Positions 36,744 through 49,620 of a stretch of 64,000 bases of DNA are shown in pieces. The notes beneath the pieces are model-generated. The model was not told where the DNA came from. It saw nothing but the letters and a program-made list of their open reading frames with translations, and ran no database searches. This DNA comes from Leptasterias polaris. Taxonomy: Eukaryota; Echinodermata; Asteroidea; Forcipulatida; Asteriidae. Position 1 is the stretch's first letter; each line of letters opens with the position of its first letter. The DNA is taken from the NCBI GenBank assembly GCA_037783415.1, contig JAZGTN010000042.1, positions 2,658,001 through 2,722,000 of the forward strand. The letters are read 5' to 3'. Both the position numbers and the translations under genes were made by a program.

Positions 36744-37850
36744 GGGTACCGGTCAACTCGGTCCGAGGTCAACTCGGTCCGAGTCATCTCGGTCCGAAGT
36801 CATCTCGGTCCGAAGTCATCTCGGTCCGAAGTCATCTCGGTCCGAAGTCATCTCGGTCCGAAGTCATCTCGGTCCGAAGTCATCTCGGTCCGAAGTCATC
36901 TCGGTCCGAAGTCATCTCGGTCCGAAGTCAACTCGGTCCGAAGTCAACTCGGTCCGAAGTCAACTCGGTCCGAAGTCAACTCGGTCCGAAGTCAACTCGG
37001 TCTGAAGTCAACTCAGTCCGAAAAATTAAATAAAGTGTGGTTGACGGGGAAGTGGCGGGACGTACTATGTATCTCAACGCTGTATCTCAGATATTTAATA
37101 ATAATCACCGTTTAAAAAAAGACATCTTTCTAAAGCATAATTTAGGTAAACTAAAGTGAAACAAAATGGTAGAAAATGAACTTTCCTTTGCAGTTTGTGT
37201 AAAGACATTTGTTTTCCTTTGTATGGTTGAAAATTTCGAATATTTATTATGTAGGGGAATTTTACTTACATATAATATACCTATTTTTTATATATATATA
37301 AAGATATAGGCCTATAAGTTCAGTTAAATTGGACAATCAAATATACTCTTTATGGTTCTTAATTTTTATGAAATATTTCTCATTATATTATTGCTTAAGT
37401 TTCCTAAATAATAAATAGATTTGGTATTCTTTATTTTGTATTATTTATTATTAGTGTAAAGTTTACTTGAAGGTTTTGTTTATATTACTTTCAATCAAAC
37501 ATTTTCCTTAATTGTCCTACACTATTTATTTTAAGGGGTTTTAATTGACTGGAACATTTATCTCCTATTTTCGGAATAAAAAAAGTCATACATTAACTGC
37601 AAAAGAATTTCTTTTTTAAACGCTGGGCCCTTTTAATTTTTGAGATTATATAGTAAGCGCACAATAATACTTATTTTAAAAATTTCAGACTGAGTTGGCT
37701 TCGGACCGAGTTGACTTCGGACCGAGATGACTTCGGACCGAGTTGACCTCGGACCGAGTTGACTCCGGACCGAGTTGACTTCGGACCGAGTTGACTTCGG
37801 ACCGAGTTGACTCGGACCGAGTTGACTATGGACCGAGTTGACCCATAACC
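36744..37850. mobile_element. 1.1-kb foldback element, same family as 2929-15361
   Basis: An 8-bp direct repeat CTAACCAG flanks it (36736-36743 and 37851-37858). The ends read GGGTACCGGTCAACTCGGTCC-like (left) and GGTTATGGGTCAACTCGGTC (right, reverse complement). The left arm (about 36752-37020) has about 17 copies of GTCAACTCGGTCCGAA or its GTCATCTC variant. The right arm (about 37688-37846) has about 10 copies inverted. The middle, roughly 660 bp, is AT-rich with no reading frame of note. The unit matches that of the large element at 13 of 16 positions. Confidence 0.85.
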
Positions 37851-37858
37851 CTAACCAG

Positions 37859-38787
37859 ACATCCTTGAACAAGTACAGAGAAGCCCCACTTCACTTGTGT
37901 TGCCAACCTTCCTTCTTGTTCAGAGAGCTTGGCCACACAAAAGTGGGGGAAGTGGGGCTAGTTCCTGAGTAGTTTCTCTGGCAAGTTTGATACCTGTTTG
38001 ATTGGTGGAAAAGTTTTTTTTTTATGAACACATGACGACTTAAAAGTGCCCTTATAGGGATATCAGCAGATCGGCGGGTTTCACTATCCTATCTGTTAGC
38101 GTGTGAAAACTCGAAGAAAAAAATGGACTGAAAAAACATCATTTTGAAATATTTTACCTTCTTTAAAAGACCGTGTGGCAGCCAAGAAGTTACTTTTTCA
38201 ATATATCATATTTTTTTGAATGAAATCTCTGGTAAAACACCTTAATTCTTTTCTCGAAATACGGCCAGTTGGAGAGCTAGTCGTTCGCCGTTTCCCTGGA
38301 AGTCGCCATTATTTTTTTATTTTTTTCAGAGCGACCCTTGTACTCTAACGTCAGTTCCTCACCAGTAGAGGGCGCAATCGTTCAATTGACTGTGTGGATC
38401 AAATTCTCGAGAGTCAATGGTAACGAATGATACCAAATATTCCATATTTTCTTTTTTATTTTCTCAGGGAAATTGATTACTTTATAAATCGAAGACTTTT
38501 AGCAACATTTTTTCATAATTTTTTTTTTTTAAACGTCCAAATAGATAATTTTGGAGGGCAAAAAAGGTAGGAAAAACTAGTATTTTCTGAAAGATTAAAG
38601 TGTTGTGATTGTTTTGCACTGCTTTTCTGTTGCATGGGTATTTGCGGTTAGCTGCGAATTTCAATTTTATAAAAGTGTTCATTTTCAGAATTCCAGAAAT
38701 TTTACTTAGGAATTCTAACATCTTGATTCTTGATGAATGTTTGATTATATTACTTCATTATTAATTTGTGATTCTCTCATTCTCTGC
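37859..38787. other. Spacer upstream of COMMD7, part 1
   Basis: It contains a hairpin AGCCCCACTTC / GAAGTGGGGCT (37883 and 37949) and a CTCF-like string at 38362. No exon is recognised. Confidence 0.35.
38362..38373 (+). promoter_or_regulatory. CTCF-like motif
   Basis: CCAGTAGAGGGC matches the core CCASYAGRKGGC exactly. It lies in the spacer between the divergent coactosin-like and COMMD7 genes. Weaker relatives are at 25388 (CCGGTAGAGGGC), 44293 (-) and 49761 (-). Function is inference; such short matches occur by chance or within repeats. Confidence 0.3.
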
Positions 38788-39265
38788 CAAATTTTAAGAT
38801 ATCAATGTCATTTGAAAACCATTGTATTCCCTTTTTTTAAAAGCTTTCCAGTGATATTAAATTTATTGGGGTGCAGATATCCGATGTGAAAGTTTCAAGG
38901 ATAATTGTAAATATGCATTGCACTCTCAAAATTTACACTTACAGGACAGAATGCTGGAAAAATAATACTAAAAATTACATAACTCGGCCAAATTTTAAGA
39001 TTTCAAGCTGATTTAAAAACTATTAATTTACAAGCTTTCCAGTGATATTAAATTTATTGGGGTGCAGATATCTGATTTGTGAAAGTTTCAAGGATAATTG
39101 TAAATACGCATTGCACTCTCAAAATTTACAGAACAGAATGCCGGAAAAATAATACTAAAAATTACATAACTCGGCCAAATGTTAAGATATCAAGCTGATT
39201 TAAACACTATTGTATTTCTTTTTTTACAAGCTTTCCAGTGATACCAATTTTATGGGGGTGCAGTA
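38788..39265 (+). repeat. Tandem repeat of about 190-200 bp, 2.4 copies
   Basis: GGCCAAATTTTAAGAT begins copies near 38788, 38990 and 39175. Each contains AGCTTTCCAGTGATA and GGGGTGCAG. The first two also share AGTTTCAAGGATAATTGTAAA. Confidence 0.85.
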
Positions 39266-40106
39266 GAAAAATATCATTTGTGCCGATCTCCCTACCTTAT
39301 GTGTGTGGTAAGCAATAATATACAATCAATGGAACTCAATGCGGAAGTCACGGAAGTGGGCATGATGTAGTCATTCATGGGTGTGTGTGCAAGTGTGTAC
39401 AGTGTGTACACATGCTTACTTACGGGGTACTTTTAACAATGGAACAATGGACCCCACAAGGTAATTTCAAAAGGAACAATTGGGCCCCCCAAGGGAATTC
39501 TTCAGAAAAGGGATTAATACTTAATAGAACAACAATAGAATAGCACCCCACAAACCGGATCCGTACGGCTGGCTGTGTGACCGCAGTCTGCACCACCCAG
39601 CTTTGTCAACTCAAATTCTACATAAAATTCTACATATTTGAATAAAAGGACACTATTAACTGATTATCAAGTATCTATTTATTAACAACTACAAAATAAA
39701 CTTACTCAGTTTACTGTCTGTGTTCACTTTGCCTTGTCGCACCCTGCTCATAGAACGTCAATCTGTTCCCCCGTGTCCCGTGCGTGTGTGAATTGAAGTG
39801 GGTGTGCAACGTCTAGATAGAGAGCTTCCTCCATGGTGAGAGCAAGGCTCATGTAAACAATTTCGATCCCGCGTTTATTTATCAACATAATGCAGTTCGA
39901 GGTTGAAAAGCTTCCCGTTTTCTTTTTCAGCTGATTGCGGTTCACCGCAGGGAAAAAAATCCTAAGAATTACAGTTTCCTATTTTAGTATAAGGTCAAGT
40001 TCGGTGAGAAAATGTCGGGAATCGGGATTCCGACAATAATTAAATTTTTAGTTTTTAAGTAACTACTAATCACTGAAGATTTTTGTGTGCAATCCTTATC
40101 TCATAA

Positions 40107-40521
40107 TTCTACCTCCATGCTAGATTAAACCATGGAGGTTTCTTCCTACCTCCATGATCTAACTATCTCGAATCTTCAAAAAATAGTTTTTAAATATTTA
40201 ATCAAAATTTTCGGTCATAATTGGCCCAACATGGACATGGCACATTTAGTCGGATCACATTAAAGTATATAGGCCTATGGAAGACCCTCCGCTGATGAGT
40301 AAAACCTATTAGAATGGTAAAAATTCACTCCCCCGCCTTCACACAAATTTTCTGCTTAGCCGCGCGGAGCCTGTACGAGTCATTCCTGTACCTCCATGGT
40401 CTACCGAATCATAGACCCAGAACCGGAAAGCTCTTGACCCCGGATTCAGCGCATAGTTTGGATACTTTGTTTTTGTTCGGTTGTGTCCACACGTAATGTG
40501 CCTGACCATGGAGGTAGGAAT
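40107..40521. mobile_element. Probable MITE with ATTC(C)TACCTCCATG ends
   Basis: ATTCTACCTCCATG near 40107 is mirrored by CATGGAGGTAGGAAT near 40507-40521. Internal copies of the motif sit at about 40130, 40157 and 40390 in both orientations. Related motifs lie at 1744 and 1785. No target duplication was recognised. Confidence 0.45.
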
Positions 40522-40585
40522 AGACGAATGGAATGACAAAGATAAAGTATTAAATACAATTTTTGTATTATCAATCAATCGGATT

Positions 40586-40731
40586 GGGGGGGGGGGGGGG
40601 GGGGGTCGGGCGCAAACTCCCGTTCGCCGGGAAAAATAAACGCCTCTGCATGCAATGTCTTACTCTTAGATTGCCACTGGAGAACAGGTGATGTTTAAAC
40701 TTTTCTGGGGGCCCGGGGGGGGGGGGGGGGG
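40586..40731. repeat. Two poly-G tracts (20 G and 17 G)
   Basis: G runs lie at 40586-40605 and 40715-40731, 109 bases apart. They could form quadruplexes or mark sequencing-difficult sites; their lengths may be imprecise. Confidence 0.85.
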
Positions 40732-41363
40732 CGACTAGTGACTCTACGGCTTCGCTCCCCCAGTCATACTCGCAAAATGCCCAAGGCCTCCGATCCTCGG
40801 CGCTATATTTACAAACTTCATCTTTAGTTGCTAGGAGGCTGTTTTCTAAATTCTACATACACGGAAAAGCGTGTGGCCCCTTTGCCGACCCTCCCCCCAC
40901 CATAAAAATAAAAAAACCAACAACAACAACAAACAAACAAAACAACAGAAAAAACAATAACAGAACATAATAAATTAACCACCAAAAAGAGTAAACAGTC
41001 CAGTAAAAAAAAATTTAATGGATTTACAAGTAATGTGTCCTAAAATTAACCAGAGGAGGAGAGCATTTTTAACAATGGATGATTAATTTTTTCCAGGCCC
41101 CTAAATTTCAGCCACGCCAAGCGTGTATATCAACAGTAACACTCCTATATAATAGTCAATTGATGATGCATTGACATCTTGAGAATGTGATTGATTATTT
41201 TGAAATCCTGTGATTTCCCCCCTTCAATAGCCCCACCCTTTTACCGGTCCCTTTTATCTTTGCTTCGATCTCGAACGTCTGGTAACCAGTCGTCACTCTG
41301 CGCAAGCATATTGTTATTAGTAGTACAGAACCACACTATTCAAACACTATTCACACTTCCGAA

Positions 41364-44300
41364 ATGGCTGACACTTTTCATTTTGCGATGGAAACTCCTC
41401 CGGACTCGATGTTTTCAGAGATACAGACTCTGAATAAATTTAACGAAGAGGTAAAGAGCAAGATTGATTATGAGTCTATTATATATTTATTGACATTAAT
41501 CGGTTTTTCAGAGACGCACGTACCAGCAATGATGTCTTGTTTTAAAAAAAAACCTGAGTCGAGTGCATGCAGCTAGCTGTGCCACCACTCTGGATGCACT
41601 CTGCACTCTGTCTCTGTCACGTCTGGTAACTCAATGTTTGTGGGCGTAAAACTTTGGAACCGCCCCTTGGCCCTGGCGAGCTCCAGAGCAACATACATGT
41701 ACTTTGATAAAAAATGTCTACCTGCGTACTCTGAGTTTGTTATATGGGTTCAATTTAATAGAGCTGCATAAATTGAGCAGAAAACATCACTAGCAAAACT
41801 CTGCTAAGCAAAAATATGCAGGATGAGAGGATTTACTACAGCAGTCAGTTTATGACCAGTTAGTAGTTACATATGCCAGACGTCTCAGAATAGGATTGTG
41901 TTGTTCGTAACCAGAGTTTAGGCTGAGTAAAAACAAAAACATGTTTAATGCCTGGGTTCCTGGAATAAAGGAAGCGGGAGGGGCTTTTTATTTTTAATTT
42001 GTATTTTCAAGAACTTAAATTTAAAAGGACACAATTCTTTGTCCACAGTTCAATGCACAATAACAAAAGAAACATGTTTAGACAAGACATTGAACATGTT
42101 TATACAGTGATTCTATTTGATAGTTTGCTCGGTAATGTAGCTCACTCACTTTCACAAGAAAATGTAAAAGATTGTGTATTTAACCGGCACAGGCTAGTTC
42201 TGACTTGCAAGTATTATATTTTCTGATGGATCAGTTGACATTTTATGTTTTTTTAATCTCATTTTGAATTGGTAAACAAACAAAAATCCATGCGGCCCCC
42301 TAACAGGAAGCGGGCGGCAACGCTAAACGTGTACATTTTTTACTTTGCCTTAATGGTTAAATGAAGTTACACTCACACACAAACAGAAATTAAAACATCT
42401 TACAAATGTATATTAATCACATCTGAAAAGGAAGACAAAAGAGCACAAGTAGATTGCACAGTTTTTAGTAGCCCACAGGGCAAGTTGAGAAGTGGTGTTC
42501 ACTACTAGCCCATAGCATTTTTTACCGGACAATGTACGCAAGGCTAGTGTTAAGGGTGGACCCTGCCCTAAATTTTAAATGATAACATTAACACAGCTCC
42601 AGGAAAAAATTTTAAGACACCCTTACGCAGTTACTAATAGGATTAGCTACCAAGTAAGTTGAGCCGATAGCCTTACCAAGCTCATGGTTCTAGGAGTGTC
42701 AATAAAATAGTTGTATACAATTACTGTATTCGCCCAAGACACGTCAGAGATTATAGAAAACAGATCTGAAGACATGACTGATATTCAAAAGTAAACAAAC
42801 ATCTGATATCGTTGTTATAATATAGGAGGATACTTTAAATAAGTGTTTGATGGCTTGAAGTTGAAGACAAACAACTTTTACCCAAATTTGTCCATGATTT
42901 TCTTTCAGCAATCCAAGCAAATAGTTACCATTGTCTTAACCTTCCTTCTGGAGCCAGCAAAGGTAAATTTGATTTTAACTGTGCTATTTAATCTGCATGA
43001 AAACATATAGGCCTAATATTTGGATAGCAGTAAACAAATTATGAAAAATGCCAAATCCAACCACCACTTTTTCACTAATTTTGACCAAAAACATAGTTGT
43101 ATCAGGGTAAATGAGGGACGATTTTTTCGTCACAATGAGTGGAAAATGCTGTTGGGTTTGGTAACTTTTCCATAATTTGTTTAATATTTAATATAATCAA
43201 GTTTTACATCAAAATTTAAAGTTTGCTGTAATAGTGTTAATTTGGAAATCAGGAAAATTTGAATCGTAATTTACCAGGTTGACTGCTTTGCAATCATTGT
43301 TTACAACAAAACTAGCAGTATTGTAGTCAAGACAGGGATGTCCAAGACCATGACCTAAAGGTCCAAGACCAAGACCAAGACCCTTTGGTCTGATTTGGAG
43401 AACGAGACCAAGACCTGAATGGCCAAGACCTGAAGGTCAATTACCTGAAGGTCAAAGACCTGAAGATCCAAGACCTGAAGGTCCAAGACCTGAAGGTCCA
43501 AGACCTGAAGGTCCAAGACATGAAGGTCCAAGACCTGAAGGTCCAAGACCTGAAGGCCCAAGACATGAAGGCCCAAGACGTGAAGGTCCAAGACCTGAAG
43601 GTCCAAGACCTGAAGGTCCAAGACCTGAAGGTCCAAGACGTGAAGGTCCAAGACGTGAAGGTCCAAGACGTGAAGGTCCAAGACCTGAAGGTCCAAGACC
43701 TGAAGGTCCAAGACCTGAAGGTCCAAGACCTGAAGGTCCAAGACCTGAAGGTCCAAGACCTGAAGGTCCAAGACCTGAAGGTCCAAGACCTGAAGGTCCA
43801 AGACCTGAAGGTCCAAGACCTGAAGGTCCAAGACCTGAAGGTCCAAGACCTGAAGGTCCAAGACCTGAAGGTCCAAGACGTGAAGGCCCAAGACGTGAAG
43901 GTCCAAGACCTGAAGGTCCAAGACATGAAGGCCCAAGACATGAAGGCCCAAGACATGAAGGCCCAAGACCTGAAGGTCCAAGACCTGAAGGTCCAAGACC
44001 TGAAGGCCCAAGACCTGAAGGCCCAAGACATGAAGGCCCAAGACGTGAAGGTCCAAGACCTGAAGGTCCAAGACCTGAAGGTCCAAGACCTGAAGGTCCA
44101 AGACCTGAAGGTCCAAGACCTGAAGGTTCAAGACCTGAAGGTCCAAGACAAAGAGCAAGACCTCCCCACCTGACTTTTTGAGAGCATTAAAAGTTAATCA
44201 ATAATTGAACATGTTGAATATTAATGTACTCATCTATTTTCAGAAAAGGGGTTTGTTATGAAATTTGTGCAATATAAGCAATTCACAACAGTGCGCCCTC

Positions 44301-47300
44301 TACAGCTTACCTAGGAGACCCAGGAAGAGGCAATTTTTGGACAGTGCCTTGTGGGAAAAACATTTTAACACAGCACCCGCCACACAGCCCGCCTCAAACT
44401 AATTAGTCAGGTCTCAGTTGGAGATCAGTGAAATGTTTTAGCCCCCCACAGTCTTAGATCAAGACCAAGACTGAAACCACAGGGTGTTGAGACTGAGACT
44501 AAGACCAACATAAGGTGGTCTTGAAACCTCCCACATTGCAGAGAGCAAAAAGAATTTCAAAACATCATGCAAAGAGCCAAATCTTACCACTTACAATAGC
44601 CGCTTAAGCGTGTTTTTTTAAAAGCTGAAATGTTCACTCCTGGTTGCTGGGCTTAATGACCGTTTGTAGCTCTGATTGATTAAGTGACATTTCCCTGCAT
44701 TTGCTGTTTCAGTCCAGTCAGTTGGTAGTTCATCTTGATGACTTTGCTAGAGATGAAGGCATCAGTGCAGCCCCTTTAAGAAATATTGTAAGAAGCCTCA
44801 TTACAATACTCAACAGTAAGTCAACACACTGATACTTCTGATCTATTCAATGTTTCAGGGACAAGTGAGCTTTCTTAAACTAAAGTAGTTTTTAGTAATA
44901 TGTTAATTTTAGTGTCAGATTGACTGTAGTCATTCCAATCTCACTCATGGTTATCATTATCTTGTTTTGCATATCATGAGCACCTGTCTGGTTGTAAGGT
45001 CATGTTTTCCAAGAAAACAGCTGGCCAATTTCTTCTTCCTTTATTAATGTGATTTTCTACACATCTTTGTGTGTGTCAGGTTCAAGTTTTCCATATTGAA
45101 ATGGCAGGTATTAGGAACCAGCTGGTCTTAAGCTGTTTCATGGCTTTAAAACATTCAACATTATCACAAATGACATCTATTTTTAATGGTGATTATTATG
45201 CTGTATGACTCCCCAAATTGAATTGAAGGATTTATGTTGACTATGTGTAGATGCAGTGAAGAGAAATATGACTCCATCTCAGCTGAATGAAGACCTGGTT
45301 AATCTTGGTAAGTATAGCCAGCCTACATGTATCATGTTGTGTTGGGTGTAACCCCACTCCAAAGTGATCATTTTACAATTGTTGAACGCTTAGATGGGAT
45401 CCATGGTGTTATGTACTCCAAGGGAGGTGTAGCTGAGGGTGTACAAAACCCATGGACTCCATCACAGCATAACCGTTGATATCTGTCTTGGGCTAGCAAT
45501 TCATGGTGTCACATCTGGCTCTTACTTCTAGTTTAGAGTTTATACTGGTGTCTTCTCCCACAGTTCAAAGAGTTGGCTATCATGTCTCTAATGTGTGCTC
45601 AATTCTCTGTTATGTTTACTAGTACATGTACATCTTGTTTCTTGCACTCGTGAACTTACTTCATTTTTGATTCGTTTCAAATTATCTTCTCCATTTTACT
45701 CAGCACCTTGTCACAAAATTGTCAACTGTACTCATGTTATTCTTATATGTTAGTATCCAGGTCTGTGGTCTCATGGAGCCGTGGAGCATGACACTCCAGA
45801 CCAAATATTTGTTAATATTTTCTTTCATTGCAACAGACCTCCAGAGTGTGCATTATGTAGTAGTTCTGTCACTGATAATAACTCATTACTCGTGTGGTAT
45901 TATTTTCTACACAGGTTTATCAGAAGAAAAATCATCCTATTTATCAGATCAGGTTTGTTGAATTGTTTCATTTGTCAGTTTAGTGTCTAGATTAAGGAAT
46001 GGCTAGCTTACATGTGAGGAGAACAGTTGAAATTATTACCGGTTTAAGTTTCAAGTGTTATCTTTGAAGTAAAAAGTGAAGACATCTTGAAGGTCTCCTG
46101 TATAATCTCACCATTTCTCTGCATTTTAGAAGGTAACTTAAGATTTCACACATGCTTTTATTTTTGTCCAGTGGAAAAGTAATCTACTGGGTTTATCAAG
46201 AACAGCTGTTGGTCAGACTCTGATGGTCAACCAGCTTGTGGATATGGAGTGGAAATTTGGAGGTACACAAAGCGTTTATCACTCAATACACATTCATTTG
46301 AGTTTGAACACACAATTTGTCAAAGTTTCCACCTGATCATTGTTCATGTTGACTCCTTGGACTGATGTTACACACGGCCAGAGTCTTCCCATGGTCTGCC
46401 TTTTTGGGAGTCTGTGCATGTAAAGATATGTGCGCATTTCACCATGTGCATGCTTCTAAAATGTACGTTGTACAGTAGACACAATAGAAAACTTGTAATT
46501 ACTCCCAAAATGGCACAACCAAGGTTTATCATGGGTCATTGCAACAGGTGAATTGGATCATTAAATCTATAATGGGGTGCTAAGATAACCTAAGAAAAGA
46601 AAACTTTGAAATAAAACTTGATCCCTTCCTGTTTGCTTATTTACAATTATTTCTGCAGCCTAGCATCAGATTTGTCTGCATTTTTTGGGCTTTTTAAACA
46701 GATTATCCAATACTCTCTCTAAGGAACTCATTGCCTTCTATGAAGTGTTTGAGATGGTAAATTACTGACTGTATACACATGTGGTAATGCAGACATGCTG
46801 GGCGTAGACTTTCCTTTAATTGTCATGTTAAGTCATCATAAGTAGAACTAAATTCTACACAGTGAAAGTAATGCAGACTCAAACCGTATGGATACTCCTC
46901 CATGTGACATTGATGAGGTAATGACTCCTACATTAAGTGTGAACAAACTGCCTTTAAATAAATGTAATTGTTTAAACAAGCTTGTTGTTTGTTTATTTTT
47001 ATAGTGACTGCAGCCAGTAGTGAACTTCAACAAGTTGGAAGTACATTCCTTCAGGTAAAGTGTCAATGAAATCGTTGGTCGTGCCACAAACTGACATATG
47101 GTGAACCACAAAGAAAAACTTTGTGTTTGGAGAAAATCGCAGTTTTGAAGACTGATTACTATTTTTTAACACAAATTTTAATACAAAAATAAAGCTGACT
47201 TCTTCATTAGTAGAGAACTGTCAATGTGTTTTCAGTCTTGCACTGTTTTAATGAGTTATTAATTCCTAAACACATACGTCACTTTGTGAAAATGAAAAAA

Positions 47301-48691
47301 AACAAGACATGCCTGCAGAGCGCTGTGTACCGTACATACAAATGCAAACATTGCTTTGTGAAACTTCAATAGATCAACAGATACGCCACCTTGTGAAAAT
47401 GCAGAATGCACTATTTGCGTTGACACCATGCCAGTGCTATGTGTGTCAATGGATAAAGTGGTTAAAAAAGGTTAAAAGTAATGAGTTTATCAATTACAAA
47501 CACAGATTTGCAAAGATTTTTCAGTTCGTGGCACGACCGACAAAATCTTTTCAATCCATTTTCTATTTAGGGCTCAAACTTCTTACATTATGGAAGTTAC
47601 AGTACTTTGGTTTTATCTTTGCACTGATTTATGGGTTTCAATCTCACCCACCTGAGTTGCCTTGGATTTTAGTTTTGCATGACTTTGAAAGCATTGAGTA
47701 TATAAAGTTGATCACTAAGAATAACAGTGGCACTTGTAATACTTTACATCTTATGTATTCATTGTTTTTCTGCAGCTAAAGCTGGTTGTCAACAAAGGCA
47801 ATAAGACAGAAAATGTATATATGGGTAAGTTGGTGTTTTATATTCTCTTTCCCTTGGAAGTTCTCACCTCCCAATGCTACTCTCTACCTGTACGAGACAA
47901 CTATACGTCCCCTAATGGAGTACTGTTGTCACATTTGGGCCAGAGCTTCTGCCTGTCATTCATCAATATTAGATAGACTGCATAGGGTATTGTTAATCTT
48001 GTTAGACTGCATAGGGTATTGTTAATCTTGTTGGTGAAGGGTTGGGATCAAAGCTACAACCTCTTTCCCACCCTAGGTCTGTACCCAGCCTCTGTCTTTC
48101 AACAGATATTTTCATGGTAAATTTGCCACCAGTATGGCCAACCTAGTTCCTCCTTTCAGGATGTTTGAGCATGAAACCAGGCTTTCTGCTTTTTCTTACA
48201 CATACACTCTTGCTTTGCTGAGATGTAGAACAGAGAGCCATTCCAAGAGCTTAAGTCCACCTATTTACTGCATCTTTTTTAAAAACTACTTGCCTGGTGC
48301 ATGTTTCCCTCCATCCTACAATTCTAGACTGTTTTAATAGGAATATCAATCCCTACCTTCAGCTCCCATGAGTCATTTTCGTGTTTAATGTTATTTTCTA
48401 AGATTGTAGCTCTTTACCATGATAAGAGTGGCTTTCAGCCTGGTTTGGGGCTATTTTTGTACACAATTATTTATCAACTTCAGTGAAAGGAGAACAATCT
48501 GCATAATTATACAAATAAACAAACAACGTACATTCTCACCAAGAATGTTGACACTGTGTACACATTCCATACAAAAAGGTTTGACTGTCCTTTTACTGCT
48601 GCTTTTGTTTACAGAGCTTTCGGTACCACAGTTTTACTCCTTCCTTCATGAGATGGAAAAAGCCAAAATGAGTCTGGAGTATTTTAGTTAG
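41364..48691 (+). CDS. COMMD7: COMMD7 (COMM domain-containing protein 7)
   Basis: Nine exons join in phase with GT-AG introns: 41364-41450, 42909-42962, 44713-44815, 45251-45307, 45915-45952, 46172-46262, 47005-47054, 47776-47824, 48615-48691. The product is 201 aa (human 200). The N-terminal helical part runs to about residue 125. The COMM domain follows, with GQTLMVNQLVDMEWKFGV, QLKLVVNKGNKTENVYMEL and PQFYSFLHEMEKAKMSLEYF at the C-terminus. These blocks closely match vertebrate COMMD7. COMMD proteins assemble the Commander complex, which recycles endosomal cargo, and COMMD7 is also reported to affect NF-kB. The start is the first Met in frame after the promoter region and gives the expected length. 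Intron 2 carries a 15-bp minisatellite and intron 8 a LINE remnant. Confidence 0.96.
43362..44158 (+). repeat. 15-bp minisatellite in COMMD7 intron 2, about 53 copies
   Basis: The unit is AGGTCCAAGACCTGA, with CCTGA/CGTGA/CATGA and GGTCC/GGCCC variants. A length of 15 leaves all frames open on both strands, giving long false proteins such as KVQDL repeats on the plus strand. Looser AAGACCAAGAC sequence continues at 44455-44520, so the array grew within an older repetitive stretch. Confidence 0.95.
47860..48370 (+). mobile_element. Non-LTR retrotransposon remnant in COMMD7 intron 8
   Basis: YLYETTIRPLMEYCCHIW is the conserved block at the end of CR1/Jockey-type reverse transcriptases. ILDRLHRVLLIL, FEHETRLSAFSYTY and a late NRNINPYL block follow. 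The frame is broken several times. A 23-bp segment (TAGACTGCATAGGGTATTGTTAA) is duplicated at about 47976-48021. Confidence 0.8.
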
Positions 48692-49616
48692 CAGCTCTTA
48701 GTATGCTGATCAGCTTGCATGGACATCAGGTACCACTCTTATTTGTATGTTATGGGTTAGTTTAATCAAGGCTTTGATTGTAATGACTGGTAATCAGTGA
48801 CTGCAATTACTGCTTTTAATTAGCTTCATTTAATGCTCATGACTGTACAAGCCCTTTGCATATCCCAAAGTTTGAACCTGTTAAAGGCACAACTTTGTTT
48901 CCTTCATATGTGAAAGTAATGTACTTATGTAGGAGCCCAAGGTTTTCAACTGTGACTAAACAATGTGGCTTGACTGCACTGGTTAATGAAGGTTGACTCC
49001 AGCAATGTCTTATGAAATTCTCCACATTGATATACTGTTTATGTTTAACAGTACTGTATGGTGCAGAATTGGTTGCATTGGCCTCTAACATGTTAAGGGC
49101 ACTTTCTTGTCATTCTAAATGTCAGACGCCTTTGGGAATGAACAAATCCTCCTATTAAAACACAAACAAACACACCAAACTTTACGGATTGGTTTTGTGG
49201 GTTCTATATATTACTCCCTTTTCCAAAGAATTCTTCTGTGGAGTCCAAGTTGAACAAAGACAAATTTTGAGGGATTTATTGTTCCATTGTGTGAAACAAC
49301 CCACAAGGGCCAGCGGACCCACGAAGCTCTGTGTGTTGCATACACTCTGTGGACATTACTTTGTTCTGTGCACTTGTGAAGAAATATATTCTTCAATGCA
49401 GTAAAAAACAATGTGTGGACACGTATGTATGTCCACATAGTATTACAAGTCCCTATATTGTGTGGACCTCTTTTGTTCTCAGGTCCACACTTCATATGTG
49501 ATTCTTAAACACCTTTATGTTCCCAAGTTGCAGGAACTTTCACAGGTATTGTGACTGAAACAATTAAAATGCCCTCCATTTGTATCTAGCGTATACTAAA
49601 TTTGTATAAAAATTGA
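48692..49616. other. COMMD7 3' flank
   Basis: Non-coding sequence after the COMMD7 stop codon. No AATAAA is evident close by; ATTAAA near 49155 and 49562 could serve. No other feature is recognised. Confidence 0.35.
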
Positions 49617-49620
49617 TTAA

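Larger units (their letters stand above)
39266..41363. other. Spacer upstream of COMMD7, part 2
   Basis: It holds palindromic CATGGAGGTAGGAA motifs (about 40107-40521), two poly-G tracts (40586-40605 and 40715-40731) and, next to the start codon, sequence that is probably the COMMD7 promoter and 5' untranslated region. A minus open frame at 39945-39748 is of unknown meaning. Confidence 0.35.

Noticed and set aside
37835..37860. Telomere-like CCCTAACC string
   Set aside because: Only one and a half repeats are present. It is the junction of the foldback end and its target duplication.
39748..39945. Minus-strand frame with TMEEALYLDVAHPLQF
   Set aside because: It looks faintly protein-like, but no family, splice partner or homologous block was recognised.
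43355..44173. Long repetitive proteins (KVQDL, LQVLD, RSWTF)
   Set aside because: A 15-bp minisatellite keeps all frames open; it is intronic in COMMD7.
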